A stretch of DNA of 7,178 nt from Fidelibacterota bacterium (GTDB taxonomy: Bacteria > Fidelibacterota > UBA2242), in assembly GCA_003645845.1 (NCBI GenBank), contig QNCV01000132.1:1-7178 (forward strand), written 5' to 3'. A model generated the notes under the pieces. That model ran no database searches, was not told the origin of the DNA, and saw nothing but the letters and a program-made list of their open reading frames with translations. The translations under genes and the position numbers were made by a program. Position 1 is the first letter of the stretch, and every line of letters starts with the position of its first letter. Below are positions 1 through 6,016 of the stretch, one piece after another.

Positions 1-113
1 AACTTGATCCCCACCTCCGTAAAAAGAATCGGACGGACTGAGAATTACGATTCCGCATTAGTATGATCCCGCCCTTGCCACCAGCTTAAAATACTCACCT
101 GTAAACCGGCGGC
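1..113. other. Left-edge region, possible leader of a minus-strand gene outside the window
   Basis: No complete gene is visible. On the minus strand a good Shine-Dalgarno-like GGAGGTG lies at 18-12, with nine bases to the last two T residues of the window, so a start codon could fall at or just past the edge. A poor promoter-like pair lies upstream (TTGCCG at 115-110, TATTTT at 93-88, 16 bases apart). Alternatively, a plus-strand frame enters from the edge and ends at a TGA at 64-66 after 21 codons; it is too short to identify. Confidence 0.25.
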
Positions 114-158
114 AAAAAAATTTTTTTTACTTGACGGACAGTATTTACTTCCCATAAT
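114..158 (+). promoter_or_regulatory. Candidate plus-strand sigma-70 promoter with UP-like A/T tract
   Basis: TTGACG (131-136) and CATAAT (153-158), each five of six to consensus, are 16 bases apart. A7T8 (114-128) lies directly upstream, where an UP element would be. Predicted start is near 165, only about 13 bases before the terminator stem. It faces the 3' end of the GH57 gene. Confidence 0.5.
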
Positions 159-168
159 ACATCGAACC

Positions 169-210
169 AAAATAAAAAAACCCGCGGATTTCCGCAGGGT
201 TTATTTTTTC
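169..210 (-). terminator. Rho-independent terminator of the gap-GH57 operon (bidirectional)
   Basis: In RNA from the minus strand, AAACCC(T)GCGGA pairs with TCCGCGGGTTT around a two-base loop, with one bulged base (stem at 178-202). It is followed by TTTTTTTATTTT. The T-tract and GC-rich stem start about 20 bases after the GH57 stop. The plus strand also has the stem followed by TTTATTTTTT, so it can stop transcripts from both sides. Confidence 0.88.
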
Positions 211-224
211 AAAATGACTTGGAT

Positions 225-2333
225 CTAAAGGGTTTCAACGATCAACTTGACCTCAAATTCCCGGATTTCACCGGGTTTTAAATCCACAAGAATCATGGGA
301 ACAATTACCGAACTCTGATACACCCGCTCGAATCCGGCCTCCGAAAGAGAGACGGTTTCCACGGGAAAATACCAGAATTCATCGGATTCGGCTTTCACGG
401 TTATCCGAAATTTATCCCATTCATTTACCACCGCCATTGAGCAAACATTTTTCAATGTACCAAAGCTTTTTAGGGCGCTCTGTTTCAGTTTATTACCATC
501 GGCCATATAATAGCGGTCAGGTGCATTGCCGCCCAGCATGGCAAAATTGAATTCCGTTCCAAAGCGAAAACGATTATCTCTCTCACCTCTATTTTTCAGT
601 CGATAGCTGATTTTTACCGACGACTGACCAAATTGTAAGGTTTTCTCAATTCCAAAGTGCTGCCAGTTGACCCAGCCGTCTTTTTCGAAACGGATTGTCT
701 TACTTTTTTCATCAATCGAATAACGGTAACGACCCTGGATAAAATCACTGTTTTCAAAATAATCACTGTTACGGAATTCATCAAAACTGACATCCGGGTT
801 GATGATGTGGTCCAGCAGATTTTTCCGGGGATACCTGTCGTATTTCAGATAATTTTCCAGGCCCTCTTCCTTGGCCATAACATTATCATGAATCGAGCCG
901 TTGGCAGTTCCGGAATGTGCTTCGGTAACGCGGCGATGATAGGTTTCCCGGTAGCGCTTCAGACTGTTCAGAACATTATAGGCTTTATCCAGCAGCGACA
1001 ATTCCGTCATCATTGCGCCCCGATGAGGCGCCAGAACAATCTTTAGATTGTCAGACGTGATCAGAATTTCCGGATCACCGTCGATATCAATGTCAATTTC
1101 CTGAACCGAAAAACCCGTCCGGTTTTCAATCTTATTCAAAAGTCGTTCGCTTTTGAGCAGTTCGATATATAGGGCGTGCCGCAAATGAGGCAGATACAGG
1201 CCGCCGAAAATTCCATGCCAGTAGGCACAGTTACAAGTGCCGCGCCAAAGGTGTTCGCGGGCGGTAGCCAACAACTTCTTCTGTGAATCACTCAGTTTGG
1301 CTTTTTCAAGAGCGTGATAGCGATTCGACAGATATTGCATTTTCTTCTGAATCCAGTTGGCCTCATCGTATTTGAACAGAAAGTTTCGCCAGATACCACC
1401 TTTAATAAACGGCTTGACTTCGTCGCTGCGTTCCTGGCTTTCAAACTCTTTAATCAGATCATCGAACTTTTCGCCGGCTTCCCAGGGAAGCGACCATTCA
1501 CTCATCTCAAAATAGGACGCCGTCGGCAGATAGACGCGGCCTTTTGGAGAATGTTCTTCGTAATACTCGGCAAAGGTTCTCGTCTTCAGCCAGTCGCTGT
1601 TTTCTTCCAGTCTCTTCAGAAATTCACGCAGCCAGCCGTTTTCGAAGACCGTCTCATACGTTCCGGGCCAGACGCCGAACTTTTCACCGTCATCGGCCAT
1701 GACGATTGCATTCCCGCCTTCATCCGAGACAAACCGTCGCAGATAATCAACCGTTTCCTGAGGATCTTTAAAAGGAATCGCATAGCGCAATTTCTGGCTG
1801 ATGGGAAAAATCGATAAGCCATAGCCCTGTTCTTCGGTGATGAAGTGCCCCGTAAGGTCTTTTTCCATTTTACCGGTTCCCAGGAAATGATAATCATCAA
1901 CGGTGATATACTTTATCCCGGCTTCGGCTATAGGTTTCGCCAGGGATGGTTCCCAGACCCGTTCGGTCAGCCACAGTCCTTTGGCTTCGTAGTTAAAGCG
2001 GTCTCGGATATAGTCATTCATCATCCGAATCTGACCAACCTTATCCACATCGGGAATCACTGCCAGGACCGGTTCGAAAAAACCGCCGCTGAGAATTTCA
2101 ACATTACCGCGTTTGACCAGATCTGCGATACGGTCGAGATATTCCGGATGCGCCTTTTCGAGCCATTCCAGGAGACAGCCGCTGAAGTGAAACGTGAGCG
2201 CTATGCCCGGAAAATCCTCGGCCACCTCCACAAAGGGTAAATAGCTATGCCGGTAGGCATGCTCGATAACGAAATCGAAATTACCTACCGGCTGATGATC
2301 GTGTATTCCAAAAATAAAATTAACTGTTTTCAA
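225..2333 (-). CDS. GH57 4-alpha-glucanotransferase (amylomaltase-type alpha-glucan transferase)
   Basis: Transfers alpha-1,4-glucan segments between maltodextrin or glycogen chains. The protein has 702 residues and no signal peptide, so it acts in the cytoplasm. All five GH57 regions are present: HDHQP at 11-15; GNVEILSGGFFEPVL at 76-90; WLTERVWEP at 121-129, with Glu124 as nucleophile; ADDGEKFGVWP at 213-223, with Asp215 as likely acid/base; SYFEMSEWSLP at 273-283. DUF1925 follows (about 300-400, including CAYWHGIFGGLYLPHLRHALY), then DUF1926 (about 415-700). It aligns end to end with Thermococcus litoralis glucanotransferase, 659 residues, with some extra length in the C-terminal half. The start is TTG: a TGA lies directly before it in frame, and the HDHQP distance matches the family. 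It is 12 bases after gap and ends at a terminator. Some relatives are labelled alpha-amylase. Confidence 0.93.
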   Translation of the reverse strand: MKTVNFIFGIHDHQPVGNFDFVIEHAYRHSYLPFVEVAEDFPGIALTFHFSGCLLEWLEKAHPEYLDRIADLVKRGNVEILSGGFFEPVLAVIPDVDKVGQIRMMNDYIRDRFNYEAKGLWLTERVWEPSLAKPIAEAGIKYITVDDYHFLGTGKMEKDLTGHFITEEQGYGLSIFPISQKLRYAIPFKDPQETVDYLRRFVSDEGGNAIVMADDGEKFGVWPGTYETVFENGWLREFLKRLEENSDWLKTRTFAEYYEEHSPKGRVYLPTASYFEMSEWSLPWEAGEKFDDLIKEFESQERSDEVKPFIKGGIWRNFLFKYDEANWIQKKMQYLSNRYHALEKAKLSDSQKKLLATAREHLWRGTCNCAYWHGIFGGLYLPHLRHALYIELLKSERLLNKIENRTGFSVQEIDIDIDGDPEILITSDNLKIVLAPHRGAMMTELSLLDKAYNVLNSLKRYRETYHRRVTEAHSGTANGSIHDNVMAKEEGLENYLKYDRYPRKNLLDHIINPDVSFDEFRNSDYFENSDFIQGRYRYSIDEKSKTIRFEKDGWVNWQHFGIEKTLQFGQSSVKISYRLKNRGERDNRFRFGTEFNFAMLGGNAPDRYYMADGNKLKQSALKSFGTLKNVCSMAVVNEWDKFRITVKAESDEFWYFPVETVSLSEAGFERVYQSSVIVPMILVDLKPGEIREFEVKLIVETL

Positions 2334-2345
2334 TCATGGACCCGC
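2331..2345 (-). promoter_or_regulatory. gap-GH57 junction with TTG start and weak ribosome binding site
   Basis: After the gap stop, the 12-base spacer reads GCGGGTCCATGA, directly followed by the TTG start. Only a weak GCGGG is available as Shine-Dalgarno. An ATG at 2337-2335 is out of frame and opens just five codons (ATG ATT GAA AAC AGT, then TAA). GH57 translation therefore probably depends on coupling to gap and should be much weaker than gap. Confidence 0.6.
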
Positions 2346-3353
2346 TTACATCTTATCAATCAGCATTTGAGTAAGGTCCACAACGCGGCAGGTATAGCCA
2401 TATTCATTATCGTACCAACCGGAAATTTTGACCATACCGTCCGGAAGGACCCGGGTCATCTTGGAATCAAAGGTCACCGAATAGGGTTCACCAATTACAT
2501 CGCTGGAAACTAATTCGTCTTCCGTGTAATTCATAATGCCTTTCAGCGGACCTTCGGCGGCTTTCTTCATAGCAGCATTAATCTCTTCAACAGTCGCCGG
2601 TTTTTCCAGTTCCAGGACCAATTCGGTCAATGAACCGTCCGGAGTGGGTACGCGGTAGGCTACACCGTCCATTTTGCCTTTCACCTGAGGAATGACTTTG
2701 CCGATGGCTTTCGCGGCGCCGGTGGTTGTCGGAATGACCGACATGGCCGCGGCACGGGCTCTGCGAAGATCCTTGTGCGGTGCATCCAGTAAATTCTGGT
2801 CCATTGTATAGGCATGAATCGTCAGCAAAAAGCCTTGTTTGATGCCCCAGTTGTCAACGATGACTTTCGCCATTGGCGCCGCACAGTTGGTGGTACAGGA
2901 AGCGTTCGATACAATCTCTTCAGTGCCTTTCAAATCTTCGGGATTGACTCCCAGAACGATAGTCGCATCGATTTCATCTTTAGCGGGAACGGTCAGGACG
3001 ACTTTTTTAGCGCCGGCAGCAAGATGCGCGGCGATCTGAGCGCGTTTGCGGAAAACACCGGTGGATTCAATCACAATATCGACACCCAGTTCCTTCCAGG
3101 GCAATTTTGCCGGATCCTTTTCGGCGTAAACGGGAATCCGTTTGCCATCGACTACAAGAACGTTGCCGTCGACTTCGACCGTTCCGGGAAACTTACGATG
3201 AACCGAATCATGTTTCAACAAGGCGCCGAGAGTCTTGGCATCGGTCAGATCGTTGATTGCAACGATGTCCCAACTCTTTCCCAATTCTTTCGATGCACGG
3301 ATAAAAGCCCTTCCTATTCGTCCAAAGCCATTAATAGCTATTTTAGTCGCCAT
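2346..3353 (-). CDS. gap: Type I phosphorylating glyceraldehyde-3-phosphate dehydrogenase
   Basis: Cytoplasmic glycolytic enzyme that interconverts glyceraldehyde-3-phosphate, phosphate and NAD+ with 1,3-bisphosphoglycerate and NADH. At 335 residues it is full length for the tetrameric family. The Rossmann motif GFGRIGR is at 9-15. Asp35 in INDLTD is the acidic residue that favours NAD+ over NADP+. The catalytic motif SNASCTTNC gives Cys153 as nucleophile, and His180 in TIHAYT is its partner. The S-loop DAPHKDLRRARAAA at 190-203 and the C-terminal SGWYDNEYGY at 311-320 are intact. One deviation: Ala191 sits where Bacillus and Thermotoga enzymes have Leu before the Pro, a position that influences cofactor choice. 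It is first in a two-gene operon with GH57, which starts 12 bases after its stop. The call is essentially certain. Confidence 0.98.
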   Translation of the reverse strand: MATKIAINGFGRIGRAFIRASKELGKSWDIVAINDLTDAKTLGALLKHDSVHRKFPGTVEVDGNVLVVDGKRIPVYAEKDPAKLPWKELGVDIVIESTGVFRKRAQIAAHLAAGAKKVVLTVPAKDEIDATIVLGVNPEDLKGTEEIVSNASCTTNCAAPMAKVIVDNWGIKQGFLLTIHAYTMDQNLLDAPHKDLRRARAAAMSVIPTTTGAAKAIGKVIPQVKGKMDGVAYRVPTPDGSLTELVLELEKPATVEEINAAMKKAAEGPLKGIMNYTEDELVSSDVIGEPYSVTFDSKMTRVLPDGMVKISGWYDNEYGYTCRVVDLTQMLIDKM

Positions 3354-3359
3354 TTTTAA

Positions 3360-3366
3360 CTCCTTT
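3360..3366 (-). promoter_or_regulatory. Strong ribosome binding site of gap
   Basis: AAAGGAG lies 6 bases before the ATG at 3353. This near-ideal Shine-Dalgarno fixes the start and fits a highly expressed glycolytic gene. It contrasts with the weak site of the GH57 gene that follows. Confidence 0.85.
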
Positions 3367-3402
3367 AGTTTTGATTTTCATTTATTCCAAATTCCTTTTT
3401 TC

Positions 3403-3428
3403 CCAGTAACTCCGTCGTGAGTCACCGG
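3403..3428 (-). promoter_or_regulatory. Hairpin at the start of the gap leader (5' stem-loop or operator)
   Basis: The minus-strand RNA reads CCGGUGACUC, loop ACGACG, GAGUUACUGG. It pairs as a 10-base stem with two G-U wobbles. On the plus strand the wobbles would be C-A mismatches, so the fold favours gap mRNA. It lies about 50 bases before the gap start codon, at the predicted transcript 5' end. No U-tract follows, so it is not a terminator. It could stabilise the mRNA or, read as DNA (8 of 10 positions symmetrical), be an operator. Confidence 0.5.
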
Positions 3429-3904
3429 TGCGAATTTAGGTTTTTCCGCCAACTTTTACAAGTAAATCCGTCAACTGGACAAAACATTAAATATCGAAAT
3501 ACCCAAATCCAAAAGCACCTGACAGCGGCTGGGCGCTCTGATAAAAGGTACAGTTTTTTCAATATATTGCAAAGCCACATCCCTTGATCTGATTAATGCA
3601 TCTGAAATTTTTAACTGCTTTGACAATAACGGTTCATAAAACGTTCTAAAAACATACAACATCCCAAAGTGGGGAGTGCATTTTCATTTTGCCAATAACC
3701 ACTATTTATGAAACACTACTCTAAACAGAATCTATTGAAAAATAGACAGTTTTAGGGCCAATACGAAACCGGCCAGTTCACCAAATCCCTTTGGACGATC
3801 CTCGATTAGCCCCCGCATCAAAAAGAAGCCCTGACAAGCAGCGATCCATCCTCCGCTGTTACCACATGGTTTATACAACCCTGTCCGGCGTAATCCCTGA
3901 ATAA
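3429..3904. other. Gene-poor spacer between the IS21 relic and gap
   Basis: About 475 bases with no gene I can support. Two short minus-strand frames exist, at 3471-3662 (63 codons) and 3732-3932 (66 codons). The second starts inside the IS21 end and so cannot be an original gene with that start. Its part outside the element encodes a Gly-rich, partly hydrophobic peptide (GFGELAGFVLALKLSIF) that I do not recognise; it could be the tail of a gene broken by the insertion. A short hairpin, TCTATT-GAAA-AATAGA, lies at 3731-3746, at the end of that frame, but has no T-tract. The gap promoter candidate lies at the low-coordinate end. Confidence 0.5.
3433..3461 (-). promoter_or_regulatory. Candidate sigma-70 promoter for gap-GH57
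   Basis: On the minus strand, TTGTAA (3461-3456) and TAAATT (3438-3433) are separated by exactly 17 bases. Each matches the consensus at four of six positions. It predicts a start near 3426 and a leader of about 73 bases. A TTGACG lies slightly upstream at 3474-3469 but has no good -10 at proper spacing. The call is tentative. Confidence 0.35.
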
Positions 3905-3937
3905 TGTCAAGGGGCGCGAAAAAGTGTACCACTTTAG
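3905..3937 (+). repeat. IS21 remnant terminal repeat (istB-side end)
   Basis: The end begins TGTCAAGGGGCG and contains AAAAAGTGTACCACTTT. It is the inverted partner of the end at 4304-4343; the two share the TGTCAAG-like tip and the TGTACCA core. It marks the inner edge of the 3429-3904 spacer. Confidence 0.6.
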
Positions 3938-3950
3938 ATCCCTGATTTTT

Positions 3951-4203
3951 TCATATTAATGAGTTCCATTTCCGAGATGCAGCGGGCGATCCGATATTTC
4001 CGTAAAATGGTTCCAGTTTACCAGGACGAAGATATTTGTTACGCTGTAAAAAGTCTATTCGGGTTCTCCGGATATTTCATGATCGTGTTGCAATGAATAT
4101 CTAACTCCCGGGCTATCTTCTGATCTGAATAACCCTGCCGTTTAAGTGTGTGAATATCCAAAATCCCCTCTCTCATCAGAGAATTTTCGATCAGTGTCAA
4201 CAT
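3951..4203 (-). pseudogene. istA: Truncated, frameshifted IS21 transposase IstA N-terminus
   Basis: The ATG at 4203 is preceded by AAAGAGG with 5 bases of spacing. It opens a 54-codon frame ending at a TAA at 4039-4041. The protein contains a helix-turn-helix at about residues 21-44 (LKRQGYSDQKIARELDIH, then NTIMKYPENPNR), which is the start of IS21-type IstA. After the stop, homology resumes in another frame (KYLRPGKLEPF from 4037), matching the R-P-x-x-K-L-[DE]-P-F segment that normally follows the HTH. So a frameshift lies near 4040. The second frame ends at a TGA at 3951-3953 without the DDE catalytic domain. The gene is not functional. The family call rests on remembered IstA patterns and is fairly secure. 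Confidence 0.75.
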
Positions 4204-4303
4204 GAGCGCCTCTTTCTATTGATACCTTCTTACTCTTATCACATAACAAGGTTACCAATATTCGAGACAATATATTCATAGTTTTCTAATCAATCCTCAT
4301 CTG

Positions 4304-4343
4304 AAATTTTGGTACAATTTAATACGACCAGCTATACTTGACT
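4304..4343 (-). repeat. IS21 remnant terminal repeat (istA-side end)
   Basis: Read on the minus strand, the end begins AGTCAAGTATAGC and contains AAATTGTACCAAAATTT. It shares six of seven tip bases with TGTCAAG at 3905 and the TGTACCA core, but the tip-to-core spacing is 7 bases longer. That difference could be natural left/right asymmetry or a small insertion. Confidence 0.5.
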
Positions 4344-4366
4344 AAATTTTACTAATGAAGGAATAT

Positions 4367-4732
4367 TTATTTAATATCTCGTGAGCTGATTAAGTCTATT
4401 CCGGTATCCGCAATATTTTTAATTAAAATATCACCCATTTTTACCGGACTTTTGACCGCAATCCGGTTGACCTCCTGCATACACTGGAAGATTTTATCTT
4501 TCGGAATGGCTTCCGCTGTGCGCACGGGAAGACGTTTGTGGGTTGAATTAACCACCCGGACTGTAGATGTCAGAATCCGGCGCGGGTCGGTCAGTTCGGC
4601 CAGGGCGTAACTGATGCCCCGTTTACAGGAGTAACCTTCAATGCGGTAACCGCCTTTTGCGTTTTTATCCCGATGGGCGGTCAAATGGCAACCGATCGGA
4701 CAGGCTGTGCAGATGATTTCCTTAGACTGCAT
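4367..4732 (-). CDS. DUF1667 small Fe-S-like protein (TM1434-like), partner of the flavoprotein pair
   Basis: A 121-residue protein of uncharacterised function that matches DUF1667. Four cysteines, Cys8, Cys11, Cys15 and Cys36, are arranged CxxCx3C-x20-C. This looks like the [4Fe-4S] motif at the N-terminus of molybdopterin oxidoreductases, so it probably carries a cluster and relays electrons. GYSCKRGISYALAELTDPRR at 34-52 and the tail after 95 (SPVKMGDILIKNI) are typical of the family. I chose the ATG at 4732 over the in-frame ATG at 4756. It follows GGGGGAG at 10 bases, gives the usual family length, and makes an 11-base overlap with the preceding gene. The ATG at 4756 has no ribosome binding site. 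Family members sit in the same three-gene order in Thermotoga. It is last in the operon, and no terminator is visible after its stop. The family call is strong; cluster type and role are inference. Confidence 0.85.
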   Translation of the reverse strand: MQSKEIICTACPIGCHLTAHRDKNAKGGYRIEGYSCKRGISYALAELTDPRRILTSTVRVVNSTHKRLPVRTAEAIPKDKIFQCMQEVNRIAVKSPVKMGDILIKNIADTGIDLISSRDIK

Positions 4733-5999
4733 AACGAGTTTTCTCCCCCTGAACATTCAGGGAAATCTTTTTGGGTTGGGCGTTTTTCATCAGCTGTGAA
4801 TCAATCCGGATGCGTTCCATCTCACCGGGCGCCAGATGCCGGCGCTTGACCTCTTTGATGGTTTTTCCGTCGGCTTTAACGGAGATTTTTGCGTTCTGGT
4901 AAACGCTGTTGACGCGCAACAGCAGGTCCAGTGAGCCGTTCAGGTTGTCAATCCGGATGGACTGCGGGATCACATAACTTACACCGGCGTCGGGAACCAC
5001 CGGAACCGCCGGCAGGTTTTCATTGATTTCTTCAAAAATGTAATGGGCTGCGCTTGCTCCGGCCCGGCGGGCTTCTTCGGTCACAAAATCCACCAGATCA
5101 TGCACATGTACTACATTGCCGCAGGCAAATATTCCTTCAATGCTGGTTTCCATGGCCTCATTGACCAGGGGACCGCTGGTTTTGGGATCGATCTGAATAT
5201 TAGCTTGGTATGACAGCTCGTTTTCCGGAATCAGACCGACGGATAACAGAAGTGTGTCACACTCGTAAAATTTTTCCGTCTCCGGGATGGGTTTCAGATT
5301 ATCATCAACTTTGGCAATACTCACTCCCTCAACCCGGTCTTTGCCCCGGATGTTAGTCACAGTATGACTCAGCAGCAGGGGGATGTCATAATCATGCAGA
5401 CATTGCACGATATTGCGGGTCAGGCCGCTGGAGTAGGGCATCAGTTCGGCCACCGCCAGTACCTTGGCACCTTCGAGGGTCAAGCGTCGCGCCATGATCA
5501 GGCCGATATCGCCGGAGCCCAGAATCACGACCCGCCGACCGACCATATAGCCCTCGATATTGATAAACCGCTGAGCGGTGCCGGCGGTGAAGATTCCTGC
5601 CGGCCGGGCGCCCGGAATCCGGATAGCGCCCCGGGTGCGTTCCCGGCAGCCCATTGCCAGAATGATAGCGCCGGCCGCGATAGTGATCAGGCCTTCCTGA
5701 CGGCTGACGGCGGTTACGGTTTTTATCTCGGAGATATTGATAACCATGGTGTCGGTTTTATATTCAATGCCCATCTCCGCCAGTTCATTGATAAAACGCT
5801 GGGCGTATTCGGGCCCGGTCAGCTCTTCCTTAAATATATGCAGACCGAATCCATTATGAATACACTGCTGCAGAATTCCGCCCAGTTCTATATCCCGTTC
5901 CAGTATGATGATGTCCCTGACCCCGTTTTTTCGGGCTTCGATGGCGGCCGCCAGTCCCGCCGGTCCGCCGCCGATTACAACTAAATCATATTCCTGCAT
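4722..5999 (-). CDS. FAD/NAD(P)-dependent oxidoreductase, pyridine nucleotide-disulfide oxidoreductase fold (TM1433-like)
   Basis: This 425-residue cytoplasmic flavoprotein probably moves electrons between its partner dehydrogenase and NAD(P). The FAD Rossmann motif IGGGPAG is at 9-15, with Glu34 placed to hold the ribose. A second Rossmann motif, GSGDIG at 161-166, would bind NAD(P). The late FAD motif GIFACGNVVHVHDLVD is at 289-304. The GGILQQCIHNGFGL stretch at 40-53 is typical of the TM1433-like group. There is no CxxC redox disulfide, so this is not a thioredoxin or dihydrolipoyl reductase. Residues about 335-425 form a beta-rich extension also seen in this group. The ATG at 5999 is preceded by GGGGA with 6 bases of spacing. 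The gene starts 17 bases after the upstream dehydrogenase and its end overlaps the DUF1667 gene by 11 bases, which suggests a co-translated complex. The family is certain; the electron donor and acceptor are inferred. Confidence 0.9.
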   Translation of the reverse strand: MQEYDLVVIGGGPAGLAAAIEARKNGVRDIIILERDIELGGILQQCIHNGFGLHIFKEELTGPEYAQRFINELAEMGIEYKTDTMVINISEIKTVTAVSRQEGLITIAAGAIILAMGCRERTRGAIRIPGARPAGIFTAGTAQRFINIEGYMVGRRVVILGSGDIGLIMARRLTLEGAKVLAVAELMPYSSGLTRNIVQCLHDYDIPLLLSHTVTNIRGKDRVEGVSIAKVDDNLKPIPETEKFYECDTLLLSVGLIPENELSYQANIQIDPKTSGPLVNEAMETSIEGIFACGNVVHVHDLVDFVTEEARRAGASAAHYIFEEINENLPAVPVVPDAGVSYVIPQSIRIDNLNGSLDLLLRVNSVYQNAKISVKADGKTIKEVKRRHLAPGEMERIRIDSQLMKNAQPKKISLNVQGEKTRYAV

Positions 6000-6016
6000 C
6001 TGTTTTCCCCGGTTCG

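Larger units (their letters stand above)
3905..4343 (-). mobile_element. Degenerate IS21-family element, internally deleted remnant
   Basis: This is a relic of about 439 bases with an IS21-like layout. The low-coordinate end starts TGTCAAG and the high-coordinate end, read inward, starts AGTCAAG. Each carries a TGTACCA motif further in, at 3925-3931 and 4310-4316. Between the ends lies the start of istA, which encodes a helix-turn-helix, running inward from the high-coordinate end as in IS21. The rest of istA and all of istB are missing. I found no clear target-site duplication, and the left-end terminal base appears mutated, so it is old and not mobile by itself. The exact outer boundaries could be off by several bases. 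Confidence 0.7.

Noticed and set aside
1616..1900. Minus-strand 94-codon frame inside GH57
   Set aside because: It overlaps the catalytic-domain coding sequence in another frame and has no family match.
657..2240. Plus-strand open frames opposite GH57 (657-1046, 1314-1817, 1845-2240)
   Set aside because: They are antisense shadows of a gene with all family motifs, and their products resemble no family.
2814..3359. Plus-strand open frame of 181 codons opposite gap
   Set aside because: It is a shadow of a certain GAPDH gene and lacks a ribosome binding site or recognisable domain.
3469..3474. TTGACG as the -35 box of the gap promoter
   Set aside because: At 16-18 bases downstream there is only GC-rich sequence with no -10-like hexamer.
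3471..3662. Minus-strand 63-codon frame in the spacer before gap
   Set aside because: There is no Shine-Dalgarno, no recognisable motif, and it overlaps the candidate gap promoter region.
3731..3746. Hairpin TCTATT-GAAA-AATAGA as a terminator
   Set aside because: The stem is only six AT-rich pairs and no T-tract follows on either strand.
3837..3860. Imperfect inverted repeat GCAGCG...CGCTGT in the spacer
   Set aside because: Short stem with a ten-base loop and no T-tract; likely by chance.
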